64,000 nt of DNA, taken from the NCBI GenBank assembly GCA_022701275.1, contig CP031740.1:5469001-5533000 (forward strand). The letters are read 5' to 3'. Below the pieces are notes generated by a model that was not told the DNA's origin, made no database searches, and saw only the letters and a list, made by a program, of their open reading frames with translations. Positions 54,707 to 64,000 of the stretch are shown here, one piece after another. The DNA is from Microcoleus vaginatus PCC 9802. Lineage in GTDB: Bacteria > Cyanobacteriota > Cyanobacteriia > Cyanobacteriales > Microcoleaceae. Within the stretch, counting starts at the first letter, position 1, and the number at the start of each line of letters is the position of its first letter. Both the position numbers and the translations under genes were made by a program.

Positions 54707-57313
54707 TTATGGAGGAGCGATCGCCGGTTTCAGACACCGCTTCATATAAATTTGAGCTACCTTATCCTGAGGGTTGATTTCCAGGCACGCGGAAAACAAT
54801 CTTTTAGCTTCGACTAACCTGTCACTATTGTAGAGTATCAAAGCTTGCTCAAACATTGTCTTTGTCTCTAACTTTTTCTGTCGTAACTCTGGCGGATCGG
54901 CCGCAAATACTTCATAAACTGTTACCATTCGTGATTTGCCTTTAACTGCTAGGCGATCGATCAACCTAAAATCATAAATATCGTTCAACTGTAGAAAAGT
55001 ATTGTGAGTAATTAACATCGACACTCCATACTCTTTTGTCAAACTTTCCACGCGGGAGGCTAAGTTTACCGCATCACTAATCACCGTGCTGTCCATCCGA
55101 CTTTGACCGCCAACGGTGCCTAACATCAAAGAACCCGTATTGATTCCAATGCCAATTTGCAGCGGCGGGCGATCGGGCTGAGTACGACTAATATTATACT
55201 CGTTAAGCTGTTCTAGCATAGCAATTCCAGCTTTTACAGCATCGTCCGCACTGCCATCAAACAGTGCCATAATCGCATCGCCAATGTATTTATCAATAAA
55301 ACCAAAATTGTCAGTAATTCCCGGTTCCATCCGCGAAAAATAATCATTAATGAATTGAAAATTTTCTTCGGGATTCATCGTTTCAGAAAGAGAAGTGAAA
55401 TCGCGAATATCTGAAAATAGCACCGACATTTCTTTCTGTACCTGATCGCCTAATTTGACTTCCAGAATACTTTCATATCCCAGAAAGTGGAGAAATTCGT
55501 GCGGCACAAACCGCCCGTAAGCATCTGTTAATTTTTCTTCCGCTGCTAAAGCTTTTTGTAACTCGTCTGTGAATTGGCGGCGCTCGGTTTCTACCTCTTG
55601 ACGTTCTGTGATGTCTTGAAAAGCTGCGATCGCGTAAACTATGTTTTTCCGTTCGTCGTAGATTGGAGTCGCCCAAACCTCGATCGGCACAATCCGATCC
55701 GACCCATGAATTTCTAGATCGTCCATACGCACAAATTCTCCCCGCAACGCCCGAACAATCGGTTGCCTATCCCTCGGATACAATTGATTAGTTCCAGCGT
55801 CGTAAAAATGATAAGCTTCAGGAAATTGGTCAGTACCCCCATCAAAAATTAAACCTTGGGCTAGTATCCTTTCGCCCCAAGAATTCATGTAAAAAGGTTG
55901 ACCCTTACCATCCACAACAAATATTCCCACTGGCATCGCTTCCAGGAATTGAGTCAATCGGCTTTCGTTTTCTGACAGTGCCTCATTTAACTTTTCCTCG
56001 GCTGCTAAAGCTTGTTTTAAATCATTAGTAAACCTGATTCGTTCCACTTCCACCTGTCTTTGCAAACTAATATCCTTAGCAAAACCCTGATAGTAAAGCA
56101 CTTCACCATTAGCATCATAAACTGTGCGCGCATACTCCGAAATCCAGATAATGCTGCCATCTCGACAGTAAACCTGAGAATCAAACTCACACAGAGTACC
56201 GTGCTGTTTCATCAGCGCCCGAAACTCTTGACGGCGGTTCGGTTCGACGTACAATTGCTTCTGAATATCATTAATACTTTCTATCAATTCTGACGCGGAA
56301 TCGTAGCCGTAAATTTCCGCCAGAGCAGGATTCGCACTGATAAAATATCCGTCCGGCGTCATCTGAAAAATACCTTCTAGAGCATTTTCAAATATCCCGC
56401 GATACTTTTCTTCAGCTTGAATTAGTGCCGCTTCAGCTTGTTTGCGTTCAGTTATGTCAGTAAAAGCAATAATCGCATAGGAAATGTCGCCTGTAGAATC
56501 ATAAATTGGAGTCGCCCAACTTTCTACAGGAATAATCTTATTAGCTGTACGAATTTCTACAGCCTCAGTCCGCACATTTTCACCCCTAAGCGCCCGCATA
56601 ATTGGCAATTCTTCCACGGGGCATCTTTGATTAGTTCCGGCTTTATAGAATTGATAAATAGCTGCTTTTTGCTCTGAATTAATATGCGGCACAGTGCCTT
56701 TGCCAAATACATCCCGCGCCTTCTGATTAGCGTAGAAAGATTGCCCATTTGCATCAAGTACACACACACCCAATGGCATAGCTTCTAAATATTGCGTCAA
56801 GCGACTTTCGTTTTCGTGGAGTTGGGCAATCAGCATTGCCTGCTTGCGATTTAATTTCACCAGCTCCTGATTCATTTCCTGAAGTTCTATTTGTTTTTTA
56901 GCTAACTCCTTATCTTGAAAATATCTATATATTGCCTCCGTAACAGTTAATTTTAAGTCGTCACCTTGCCAAGGTTTAGGTATGTATCGGTACAATTTAG
57001 CATAGTTAATAGCATTGGCCACCGCCTCCAAATCGGCCTGCCCCGTCAGCATAATCTTAAGAGTGTTCGGCGAGATAGCATGAACGCTCCTTAATAGTTC
57101 GTCTCCTTTCATACTAGGCATGATATGATCCGAAATAACCACAGGAACTTCATACTGTTCTGCTAAAAGTTCGGACAGCAACTCTAAAGCTTCTTCGCCA
57201 CTTTGAGCCGTTTCAATTAAATATTTATCTTCAAAGGCTTTGAGCAGGTCTATTTCCAGACTATCGAGGATAGTCTGCTCATCATCGACACAAATAATGA
57301 CTGGTTTTTTCAT
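54707..57313 (-). CDS. REC-PAS-PAS-class III nucleotide cyclase
   Basis: An 868-residue protein. Receiver at 1-125 with Asp62 (ISDHIMPSMKGDE). Three PAS-like domains follow (~180-290, ~300-420, ~445-575). The class III cyclase domain (~625-800) has both metal Asps (VLFSDIRDF and IGDAIMALF), the purine-specifying Lys in FIDKYIGD and Asp in STVISDAVNLASR, which favour adenylate over guanylate cyclase. The C-terminal ~50 residues form a short helical pair, probably one TPR. It overlaps the preceding REC gene by 4 bases (ATGA), so it is translationally coupled. Its cAMP could reach SbtB and other receptors; that link is inference. Confidence 0.92.
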   Translation of the reverse strand: MKKPVIICVDDEQTILDSLEIDLLKAFEDKYLIETAQSGEEALELLSELLAEQYEVPVVISDHIMPSMKGDELLRSVHAISPNTLKIMLTGQADLEAVANAINYAKLYRYIPKPWQGDDLKLTVTEAIYRYFQDKELAKKQIELQEMNQELVKLNRKQAMLIAQLHENESRLTQYLEAMPLGVCVLDANGQSFYANQKARDVFGKGTVPHINSEQKAAIYQFYKAGTNQRCPVEELPIMRALRGENVRTEAVEIRTANKIIPVESWATPIYDSTGDISYAIIAFTDITERKQAEAALIQAEEKYRGIFENALEGIFQMTPDGYFISANPALAEIYGYDSASELIESINDIQKQLYVEPNRRQEFRALMKQHGTLCEFDSQVYCRDGSIIWISEYARTVYDANGEVLYYQGFAKDISLQRQVEVERIRFTNDLKQALAAEEKLNEALSENESRLTQFLEAMPVGIFVVDGKGQPFYMNSWGERILAQGLIFDGGTDQFPEAYHFYDAGTNQLYPRDRQPIVRALRGEFVRMDDLEIHGSDRIVPIEVWATPIYDERKNIVYAIAAFQDITERQEVETERRQFTDELQKALAAEEKLTDAYGRFVPHEFLHFLGYESILEVKLGDQVQKEMSVLFSDIRDFTSLSETMNPEENFQFINDYFSRMEPGITDNFGFIDKYIGDAIMALFDGSADDAVKAGIAMLEQLNEYNISRTQPDRPPLQIGIGINTGSLMLGTVGGQSRMDSTVISDAVNLASRVESLTKEYGVSMLITHNTFLQLNDIYDFRLIDRLAVKGKSRMVTVYEVFAADPPELRQKKLETKTMFEQALILYNSDRLVEAKRLFSACLEINPQDKVAQIYMKRCLKPAIAPP

Positions 57314-57705
57314 AAATTTGCTAGACCAGACTTAATCGCTTCAATTAGTTCTTGATTTTGCCAGGGTTTTTCTATGAAAGCATGAAGGTTTGCTTGAATT
57401 TTTGTTCGTTCGATGGCTTCTTTGTCTGCTTGTCCCGTCAGCATCACTGTCACAATTTGCGGATATTTTTGATGAATTTTAATTAGCAACTCATCTCCTT
57501 TCATTCCGGGCATCAACCAATCCGAGACAATCACTAGGATCTTAACCTCAGCTTCAGATAGGTCTTCAATAATCTCTAGGGCTTCGGCAGCACTTTCAGC
57601 AAATTCCCAAAGATATTTACCGTTAAAAGCCTGTTGCAGTTCAATTTCCAGACTTTCCAACACCCCTACTTCATCGTCAACACACAAAATTGCTGGTTTA
57701 GACAT
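57310..57705 (-). CDS. Single-domain response regulator
   Basis: A 131-residue receiver, MSKPAILCVDDEVGVLESLEIELQQAF, phospho-acceptor Asp62 (VSDWLMPGMKGDE), with VMLTGQADKEAIERT and FIEKPWQNQELIEAI. It is clearly related to the receiver that begins the cyclase gene downstream (same SD-x-x-MP-x-MKGDEL and GQADxEA pattern), so the two arose from one duplication. It is the third gene of the cassette that begins with the hybrid kinase at 62130. Confidence 0.93.
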   Translation of the reverse strand: MSKPAILCVDDEVGVLESLEIELQQAFNGKYLWEFAESAAEALEIIEDLSEAEVKILVIVSDWLMPGMKGDELLIKIHQKYPQIVTVMLTGQADKEAIERTKIQANLHAFIEKPWQNQELIEAIKSGLANL

Positions 57706-57833
57706 CGCTAGTTTCCTTCTTTAGTTTGGGAGGGTGAAGCCCGATGGGTAAGCACACCGTTTTCCAAATTCTACATTCCGCGCGGGTAGACTGCAAATTT
57801 TCAGCCCCCCGACTTCAGTTTGCGACGCTTTAC

Positions 57834-59270
57834 TTACTCAGTTAAATTAATCGGCAAAGAAACTTTAAATACTGTATTACCGGGTGCCGACTCGACATCA
57901 ATTTTACCCTGATGTTTTTCAATTATTTTTTTCACAATATCCAATCCCAACCCGCTGCCTTCTCCCGCAGGTTTAGTAGTAAAAAAAGGCTGAAAAATTT
58001 TGGGAATAATCTCCGGTTGCATCCCCTTACCGCTGTCAGTAATTTTTACCAAAACGCTGGTATCTTGCTGTACCGCGTCAATTGTTAAAGTTCCTTGATT
58101 GTCCATCGCTTGTAAGGCATTATGAATTAAATTTGTCCAAACCTGATTGAGTTCGTCGGGATAACACAGTACCACAGGCAATTGATCTTGATAGTTTCTG
58201 ACGACTTCCACACCCTGCTTGATTTGGTTTTGATAAAGAGTTAATACAGTTTCAATTCCATGCGTAATATTCACCTGTATTTTTTCCCCATTTACATCGT
58301 AACGCGCATAATTTTTCAGGGCAAAGACGACTTTGGCAGCGCGTTCAGTAGCGGTAGCGATGGTTCGGGCGCTTCTGTGAATGCTAGCAAAGTCGTAGGC
58401 TGTTTTTATAATATTTTCGCTGTCCGGGTCTTTGAGCAACGGCAAGAATTCTTGCAAATTTCCCTGCAATCCGATATTGACTAAAATGCTAGCAAGGCTG
58501 TCAGCATTGTCAATCTCTTCCGACTCTAGTTGCTGCTTCACGGTTTTTTTCAATCCCCGTTTTTCTCGCGTAGATAAAGAGTAAGTTTGTTGGCTGGAAC
58601 TGTACATCAAACGCAAGAAATCGTGCTCGCGTTCTGCAGACAGTTCTTTAAAAAAAACTGGCAAACTTTCGAGATTGTTATCCAAAAAGCTGGTAATATT
58701 TCCAATAGACGACCGAATCGCGCCCAAGGGCGTATTAATTTCGTGAGCAATGCCCGCAATCAGTTGCCCTAATGCCGCCATTTTTTCCGATTGGACTAAT
58801 TGATTCTGAGTAGCTTGCAGTTGGTCTAAAGTGGCTGTCAGTTCATCGTTTTTCTGTTGGAGCTTTTTTTGCAACAGACACATCGCTAAATGGGTTTCTA
58901 CCCTCACTAGAACCTCTTCCACCTGAAATGGCTTGGTAATATAATCTACCCCACCCACAGCAAAGGCTTTGACCTTATCTAGTACGTCATTAATCGCGCT
59001 AATAAAAATCACCGGAATGTCGCGAGTGCGTTCATCAGCTTTGATTTTTTCGCAAACTTCATACCCATTCATTTCGGGCATCATAATATCCAGCAAAATT
59101 AAATCGGGAGGCATACCTTTTGCTGCCGAAAGGGCTAACTCACCGCTAGGTACGGGGCGGACTTTATAGCCCTTGCCATTCAAAATTCCGGCTAGTAGTC
59201 GCAAATTAGCTGGCGTGTCGTCAACTACTAAAATATTACCGCGATCGGTGCTAGCAAGGTCGTTCTTCAT
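57834..59270 (-). CDS. REC-histidine kinase
   Basis: A 478-residue protein. Receiver at ~10-130 with Asp61 ([22 protein letters not shown]). A coiled segment ([39 protein letters not shown]) runs into a HisKA with the His in [15 protein letters not shown]. HATPase has [44 protein letters not shown]. Its start overlaps the end of the hybrid kinase gene by 20 bases. It is likely an intermediate of a relay from the membrane sensor to the REC and REC-cyclase proteins. Confidence 0.93.
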   Translation of the reverse strand: MKNDLASTDRGNILVVDDTPANLRLLAGILNGKGYKVRPVPSGELALSAAKGMPPDLILLDIMMPEMNGYEVCEKIKADERTRDIPVIFISAINDVLDKVKAFAVGGVDYITKPFQVEEVLVRVETHLAMCLLQKKLQQKNDELTATLDQLQATQNQLVQSEKMAALGQLIAGIAHEINTPLGAIRSSIGNITSFLDNNLESLPVFFKELSAEREHDFLRLMYSSSQQTYSLSTREKRGLKKTVKQQLESEEIDNADSLASILVNIGLQGNLQEFLPLLKDPDSENIIKTAYDFASIHRSARTIATATERAAKVVFALKNYARYDVNGEKIQVNITHGIETVLTLYQNQIKQGVEVVRNYQDQLPVVLCYPDELNQVWTNLIHNALQAMDNQGTLTIDAVQQDTSVLVKITDSGKGMQPEIIPKIFQPFFTTKPAGEGSGLGLDIVKKIIEKHQGKIDVESAPGNTVFKVSLPINLTE

Positions 59271-62130
59271 GTGATATTGCTTGAGATATTAACTTTAAAA
59301 TTTTGTCGTACTCGAAATTTTCTATACAATTGGCGATCGCACCAGCCGTTACTGCATCCTTTAATCGAATTTGCTCGATCGAGCTATCAATTACATCCAT
59401 ATCTGCATTTAGTATCGCCAGCTTTAAATCTGCTACCAGCGACTCAGGCAATTTCACGAAATCAGTCGCAGTAATTGGGCGAGCGCCATCTTTGATTGCC
59501 GATAAATTAGTTTGACCCGGATCTTCATAAATATAGCGCACTCCGATATGTTTGTGCATAGCATCAAAAATATCGGCTTCCCGGAAAGGCTTCCTCATAA
59601 AAGCATCGCAACCCGCCGATAAAATAACTGCCCGCTCTTCCTCCAAAACGCTCGCAGTCAGCGCAATAATCGCCGTAGCTTGACCTTTAATAGTACCTTT
59701 AATGTATTGCGTAGCTTCGTAGCCGTCCATCACAGGCATTCTCATGTCCATCCAAATTAGATGCGGTTCCCAACTATCCCAAATCTCAATAGCTTCTTGA
59801 CCGTTAGTAGCTTCTTTTAGTTCAAAACCCAGAGGATAGAGGAGTTTAATTAACAGTTGGCGGTTGAGCAGTTTATCGTCTACTATCAAAATTCGATAGG
59901 TGTGTTGGTTGGGAACTAGGGCAATAATATTCCGGCTGGGTTTTGGGCTTTCAATATCAGCCGCATCGACCGCAATAACTTGAATGTCAAACTTAAAATT
60001 AGTTCCCTTACCCACAGCAGAAGAGACGCTCATTTGGCCGCCCATTAATTCCACAAATTTGCGGCTGATTGGCAATCCCAAGCCTGTACCTTCTTGCGAA
60101 TCTTTGCCTGTCTTGGTTTGCACGAAAGGTTCAAAAAGAGCGTCTAATTCATTGGTAGCAATACCGCAACCAGTATCTTCAACTTCAAAATGAAGGAAGA
60201 AGGAAGAGGTAGAAGCTGAATCGTCATTTTGCGTGGCAATAACCTGGTTTTTCGAGTGACTTAGTTGAGATATTTTAAGACCATTACTTGCTGAAAATTC
60301 TGTATTTGGTGATACTTCGGAGTGAGCAAAATTTTCCCCTTCTGCCTGCTGAATTCTACCTAATGACTGCTTGCTAACTCTGACGGTTACACCCCCCTCA
60401 TGGGTAAATTTAAGAGAGTTATTGAGCAGATTAATTAAGATTTGCCGCAACTTTACCTCGTCGGCTTCTACATATTGCGGCACCTCTGGACTGCGGTCAA
60501 AAACTAACTGCAACTGCTTGTCATCTGCTTTGAGTTCAAACATATCTTCCAAGTCGTTTAGCAGGCGATAGAGGTCAAATTTTTTGAGATTGAGGGTGGT
60601 GCGCCCGGATTCAATTTTAGATAAATCGAGCACGTTATTAATTAGGGTGAGCAGGTGTTCTCCGCTGCTGCTAATTATGCTAATGTTTTCTTGATGTTCT
60701 GGGCATAGAGTTTGGCTGCGAGTCATCAGTTGGGAAAAGCCCATAATTGCATTGAGAGGCGATCGCAATTCGTGGCTCATGTTAGCAAGAAATGTGCTTT
60801 TAGCTTGATTCGCTACTTCCGCTTTGTCTTTAGCTACAGCCAATTCTGCCGTCCGCTCTTGCACTCGCTGTTCTAAAGTTTCAAAAGATTGTTGCAGTTG
60901 TTGAGCCATGCTGTTAAATGACTTGGCTAATTCCCCCAATTCGTCGGAGCGTTCACTTTCTACGGTTGTGTCCCATTCACCTTTAGCAATATTTTTTGCT
61001 GCTATATTTAAGCTCAAAATAGGATTTGTCACCCACTGAGAAGTCAGAATGCCAATCCCCACAGCTACTCCTAAAGCTGCGAAACAAAGCAAAACCGCTG
61101 TGCGGGTATTGGCATCGATTTCTGCGGTGAAATCAGCTTCGGGAACAACTACGACAATCAGCCAGTCTAAACCTTTGCCATCTTGGAACGGCAGGACTTT
61201 TAAAAATTGTCGCTTGTGATTTATTTCAAAGCTCAATAACTCCGATTTTTTAATTAGGTGTAATTTTTGATACTGTGCAGTTAAATATTTAGCTGTAGAG
61301 CGAGTAAAAGGGTTGCGGCTTTCTTCCACTTTAAACAATTGCCTTTCATTACCTTTAGTGCGAAACGGTTTTTCTGAGGTGGAAGTTGCTAACAAAGTCC
61401 CCTGGCGATCTATAATAAATGTTTGACCGGACTTGCCGACTTTGAGACTGTGGAGAAATATTCCAAGATGATCGAGACGCAAAGCAGCAAATAATCCTCC
61501 TTCTAGCTTGTTTTTGTCGCTGTATACGGGTTGGATAGCGCTGATAATTAAGGTCGGCTCTAGTAAGGAAATATAAACCGAACTCCAAGTAGGTTGACCG
61601 ACTCTTACGGCTTTTTTGTAGGCAGTATTTTGCCGATTATCAAAGTTTTTGACAACGGTGGCAACAGTAGTGCGATCGCCTCGCTCGTTCGTGTTGTAAG
61701 AATAAAAATTTAACCCAGTAGATTTTTCTATCACATTCATCGTGCGGGAGCCGTTAGAAAGTTGTTCACCGGATCTATAATCTCCCTTCTCGTTGCCAAC
61801 CGAGGTAAAATTGATATAGGGATATAATTGTACTTGTCGCCAAAGATATTTCTCCCAAGCTGATAAGTTTTCCATTTTTAACAAGCCGAGCTTGACAGCA
61901 TCCAGCTTGCTTTGATTGATTTGATGGGGAGTTGTCAGGTAAACTTGCAGGTTTTGCTCGACACGCAAACTCACCTCGCTCATTAACTGACTGGCAAGGT
62001 TATTAACTGCTTTTTGTCCGTTTCTAAAAGACAGATATCCTACGAGTCCCACGGCTCCCACGATTTGCAGTACAAATGGAACTATGAGAACAGTTCGCAG
62101 GGGTAATTTGTCTAAAAGTTTAGAAACCAT
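59251..62130 (-). CDS. Membrane hybrid histidine kinase: Cache-HAMP-HisKA-HATPase-REC
   Basis: A 959-residue sensor. TM1 at ~12-35, periplasmic double-Cache-like sensor (~40-345: [57 protein letters not shown]), TM2 at ~348-370, HAMP ([19 protein letters not shown]), coiled coil, HisKA with the His in [19 protein letters not shown], and HATPase ([18 protein letters not shown]) with an extra ~50-residue loop. The C-terminal receiver has [12 protein letters not shown] and [18 protein letters not shown], and the last ~80 residues are helical without a clear HPt His. Cache domains bind small molecules such as amino or carboxylic acids. It is the first gene of the four-gene cassette. Confidence 0.93.
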   Translation of the reverse strand: MVSKLLDKLPLRTVLIVPFVLQIVGAVGLVGYLSFRNGQKAVNNLASQLMSEVSLRVEQNLQVYLTTPHQINQSKLDAVKLGLLKMENLSAWEKYLWRQVQLYPYINFTSVGNEKGDYRSGEQLSNGSRTMNVIEKSTGLNFYSYNTNERGDRTTVATVVKNFDNRQNTAYKKAVRVGQPTWSSVYISLLEPTLIISAIQPVYSDKNKLEGGLFAALRLDHLGIFLHSLKVGKSGQTFIIDRQGTLLATSTSEKPFRTKGNERQLFKVEESRNPFTRSTAKYLTAQYQKLHLIKKSELLSFEINHKRQFLKVLPFQDGKGLDWLIVVVVPEADFTAEIDANTRTAVLLCFAALGVAVGIGILTSQWVTNPILSLNIAAKNIAKGEWDTTVESERSDELGELAKSFNSMAQQLQQSFETLEQRVQERTAELAVAKDKAEVANQAKSTFLANMSHELRSPLNAIMGFSQLMTRSQTLCPEHQENISIISSSGEHLLTLINNVLDLSKIESGRTTLNLKKFDLYRLLNDLEDMFELKADDKQLQLVFDRSPEVPQYVEADEVKLRQILINLLNNSLKFTHEGGVTVRVSKQSLGRIQQAEGENFAHSEVSPNTEFSASNGLKISQLSHSKNQVIATQNDDSASTSSFFLHFEVEDTGCGIATNELDALFEPFVQTKTGKDSQEGTGLGLPISRKFVELMGGQMSVSSAVGKGTNFKFDIQVIAVDAADIESPKPSRNIIALVPNQHTYRILIVDDKLLNRQLLIKLLYPLGFELKEATNGQEAIEIWDSWEPHLIWMDMRMPVMDGYEATQYIKGTIKGQATAIIALTASVLEEERAVILSAGCDAFMRKPFREADIFDAMHKHIGVRYIYEDPGQTNLSAIKDGARPITATDFVKLPESLVADLKLAILNADMDVIDSSIEQIRLKDAVTAGAIANCIENFEYDKILKLISQAISHEERPC

Positions 62131-62498
62131 AAGATTGAGAGGTTTGGTGAACTTAGTCTAGAACCGTATTTGCACAACCGGTCTTAATAGCAGCACCATT
62201 TATTTACTGCCGCTTAGCTAGGGGGAATTGATGCGGGCGATTTTAGCTGTGGTAGATGCTCGACCCCGATCGAATCTGAACCTAATGTTTACTCGATTAA
62301 AATCTATTATTTTACCCATTGTCGTATTATTGTTACCATTTAGGTAAAAGTTGCAGTCTCTGGCTTCGAGCACAGCCTGATATTCGATCGCGCGGGCGAG
62401 TTGAACCCGCATGGCTCAAGCGGTTTGGAGACTGGTCAGGAAATTTGCGATCGGCACTCGCCATTTTCCGCAAGACGTGTTATACTGTAAACAGTCGA
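62131..62498. other. 368-base spacer upstream of the tRNA
   Basis: No gene is seen. It holds the start region of the divergent kinase cassette on one side and the tRNA promoter on the other. Confidence 0.6.
62478..62486 (+). promoter_or_regulatory. Extended -10 promoter of the tRNA gene
   Basis: TGT-TATACT, with TATACT at 62481-62486, lies 12 bases before the mature 5' end, right for a start with a short leader. No good -35 is seen. Confidence 0.6.
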
Positions 62499-62571
62499 GG
62501 GCACGTAGCTCAGTGGATAGAGCATCAGGTTCCGGTCCTGAGGGTCGGGGGTTCAAATCCCTCCGTGCTCA
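62499..62571 (+). tRNA. tRNA-Arg (anticodon CCG)
   Basis: The 73-nt cloverleaf reads GGGCACG (acceptor, pairing with CGTGCTC through one G-T), TA, a D arm GCTC...GAGC, an anticodon stem TCAGG/CCTGA with loop TTCCGGT, a short variable loop, and a T arm with GTTCAAATC. The anticodon CCG reads CGG codons. CCA is not encoded (ATTT follows), which is common in cyanobacteria. Confidence 0.95.
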
Positions 62572-62599
62572 TTTAAATTTATTGAATGACTTACTTTGA

Positions 62600-62640
62600 G
62601 ACACTGGGGACAAATTTTTGTCCTCGGTGTCAATTTTTGT
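62600..62640. terminator. Hairpin terminator after tRNA-Arg
   Basis: A long stem of GACAC-T-GGGGACAAA against TTTGTCCTC-G-GTGTC is followed by AATTTTTG. It sits between the tRNA (+) and the diguanylate cyclase gene (-), so it may end both. Confidence 0.8.
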
Positions 62641-62643
62641 GAT

Positions 62644-64000
62644 TTAAGCGTCAGTATCAAAAATCGAATCGCCACTGTACTCGCATATCGCGGACTGATT
62701 GCGCCCCTGTTGCTTGGCACGGTATAGTGAACGATCGGCGATCGCAATCAAGTCAGCCGATGATAGTTCCGAAATCGGAATCAAGTTAGCGATACCCATA
62801 CTAATAGTAACTACATCGCTCACATCAGAGGTTTTGTGAGGAATATGTAAAGCTTTAATAGCAGCGTGAATCCGTTGGGCCACCGAACTCGCTCCTTCAA
62901 GATCAGTATTAGGCAAAATGATGGCAAATTCTTCTCCGCCGTAACGCGCCACCAAATCCGCCGGACGGTACACCACCTCTTGCACAGTCTGAGCAAGTTT
63001 GAACAGACAATCATCCCCCATTTGATGACCGTAGCAATCATTATAACGTTTGAAATAATCCACATCAAACAACAAAAGAGAAATAGGTTTTTGTTCCCGG
63101 TATAGCCGCTGCCATTCATGCTCTAAGCGGCCATTAAAACAGCGGCGATTAGCAATTTGAGTTAATCCATCAATATTGACCACTTGTTCTAAGAGGTGAG
63201 TAGCCCGGGCTAGTTCTTCGTTAGAGAGTGCAAGTTGTTGATTAATTTCTCTCATTCGCGCTTGGGCCTGCTGCCTTTCTGCCAATTCCTTCTGCAACTT
63301 CTGAAAAATATCCGCTTGTTTAATGGCGATCGCTAACTGATTAGCAATCTGTTTAACAAGGTCAACTTCAAATTCTTCCCACTGCCGAGGAGCAGAACAT
63401 TGATGAATACATAACAACCCCCACAAATCTTGTCCATTGAGCAAGGGCGCAACTAAATTAGCAAGAACAGGAAATTGTTTCCAAAGAGCGCGGTAACAGT
63501 GTTGAAGGTCAATCTTATTTATATCTTGAACTACCTGGATTCTCCCTTCTTGATATGAATCAGGATATTGTTCACCAGCACACGGGTCGTTAAATTGATT
63601 TCTGCTTACCAATTTACATCCTTCGCCTACGGATTCTGAAACAAACTCACCATATCCAAATTTACTGTCAGGAGAGAACTTAAATATGCCGACGCGCTCG
63701 GCATCAAGAAACACGCGAATCTCCTGCGAAGCAATCTCAAAAATTGTAGACAAATCAAGAGATTGACGAATGTGTTGAGTAATTTCTTGAAGTAAGATCG
63801 CCTTGTCGTACTGTTTCCGCAGAGCTATTTCCGCTTGCTTTTGGGCGAGAATAGCTGCCTCTGCTGCCTTTTTTGCTTTAATAATTTCACCTTCGTACAG
63901 GATACGCTGGCGGATACAGAGCAAGATGCAATCGTTGACGAAGCTTCCTCCCTTCTCCCGACGCCTAGCGTTGATCAGCATAGGTATATCACTACCCTGC
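62644..64000 (-). CDS. GAF-GGDEF diguanylate cyclase, 5' end probably outside window
   Basis: The frame is open to the window edge; an ATG at 63981 is available but the sequence before and after it (LINARRREKGGSFVNDCILLCIRQRILYEGEIIKAKKAAEAA) reads like the C-terminal end of a PAS domain running into a coiled coil, so the true start is likely outside. A GAF domain follows (~residues 65-225 from that ATG: LDLSTIFEIASQEIRVFLDAERVGIFKF, with a DPC...YPDSYQEGRIQVV bilin-GAF-like middle). A second coiled coil leads to GGDEF (~270-435) with YGGEEFAIILPNT, the active variant GGEEF. It makes c-di-GMP, the usual control of motility and biofilm. No EAL domain is attached. Confidence 0.92.
   Translation of the reverse strand, partial: QGSDIPMLINARRREKGGSFVNDCILLCIRQRILYEGEIIKAKKAAEAAILAQKQAEIALRKQYDKAILLQEITQHIRQSLDLSTIFEIASQEIRVFLDAERVGIFKFSPDSKFGYGEFVSESVGEGCKLVSRNQFNDPCAGEQYPDSYQEGRIQVVQDINKIDLQHCYRALWKQFPVLANLVAPLLNGQDLWGLLCIHQCSAPRQWEEFEVDLVKQIANQLAIAIKQADIFQKLQKELAERQQAQARMREINQQLALSNEELARATHLLEQVVNIDGLTQIANRRCFNGRLEHEWQRLYREQKPISLLLFDVDYFKRYNDCYGHQMGDDCLFKLAQTVQEVVYRPADLVARYGGEEFAIILPNTDLEGASSVAQRIHAAIKALHIPHKTSDVSDVVTISMGIANLIPISELSSADLIAIADRSLYRAKQQGRNQSAICEYSGDSIFDTDA

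Noticed and set aside
62319..62599. Short open frames overlapping the tRNA
   Set aside because: They read through the tRNA-Arg gene; the cloverleaf explains the sequence.

Overview
The window looks like chromosomal DNA of a filamentous cyanobacterium of the Oscillatoriales (Microcoleus/Oscillatoria-like). The evidence is the very frequent GCGATCGC (HIP1) and CGATCG motifs, cyanobacteria-only genes (ndhM, sbtA/sbtB, a probable DUF1823 protein), many tandem heptanucleotide (STRR-type) arrays, and a dense two-component signalling complement. The genus is inference. There is no rRNA, no CRISPR array and no intact mobile element. One tRNA gene, a probable replication origin and two decayed genes are present. 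Both window edges cut through genes.

Layout. (1) 1-8.4 kb: a same-strand run of three large TPR proteins carrying GT61 glycosyltransferase, methyltransferase plus GT61, and sulfotransferase domains, which suggests surface glycan synthesis and decoration. (2) 8.5-21 kb: metabolism and housekeeping, comprising a peroxiredoxin-glutaredoxin fusion, the SbtA/SbtB bicarbonate transporter pair, NAD-type GAPDH, a CsgG-like gene interrupted by a stop in its signal peptide, a membrane PP2C phosphatase, ndhM, and a TerD-pentapeptide fusion divergent from a K+ channel with a zinc ribbon. An IS200/IS605-like end remnant lies at 16.05-16.24 kb. (3) 21-35 kb: three paralogous CBS-like histidine kinases (one with a degraded ATP-binding motif), an Ig/beta-propeller envelope protein, a flippase plus glycosyltransferase pair, and a YraQ-type permease with its TIGR03943 partner. 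(4) 35-40.4 kb: dnaN, a cluster of seven DnaA boxes (oriC candidate), dnaA, an HtrA protease and peptide deformylase. (5) 40.5-47.6 kb: three TerD-family genes in a row (one fused to a vWA domain), lysS and transketolase. (6) 48-64 kb: a signalling island. It has an ethylene-receptor-like kinase with all seven ETR1 copper/ethylene residues, an Rcp1-like regulator, a decayed second copy of that regulator and two REC-kinases. On the opposite strand is a four-gene cassette of hybrid kinase, REC-kinase, REC and REC-PAS-cyclase that probably controls cAMP. A tRNA-Arg(CCG) and a GAF-GGDEF diguanylate cyclase follow.

A second theme is repeats. At least ten heptamer arrays, a ~140-bp repeat with inverted ends present twice around dnaN/oriC, a 107-134-bp MITE-like repeat, and several hairpin families fill the spacers. 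In at least two genes such repeats are read in frame as interdomain linkers.

All functions are assigned by reading motifs by eye. No database search or structure prediction was run.
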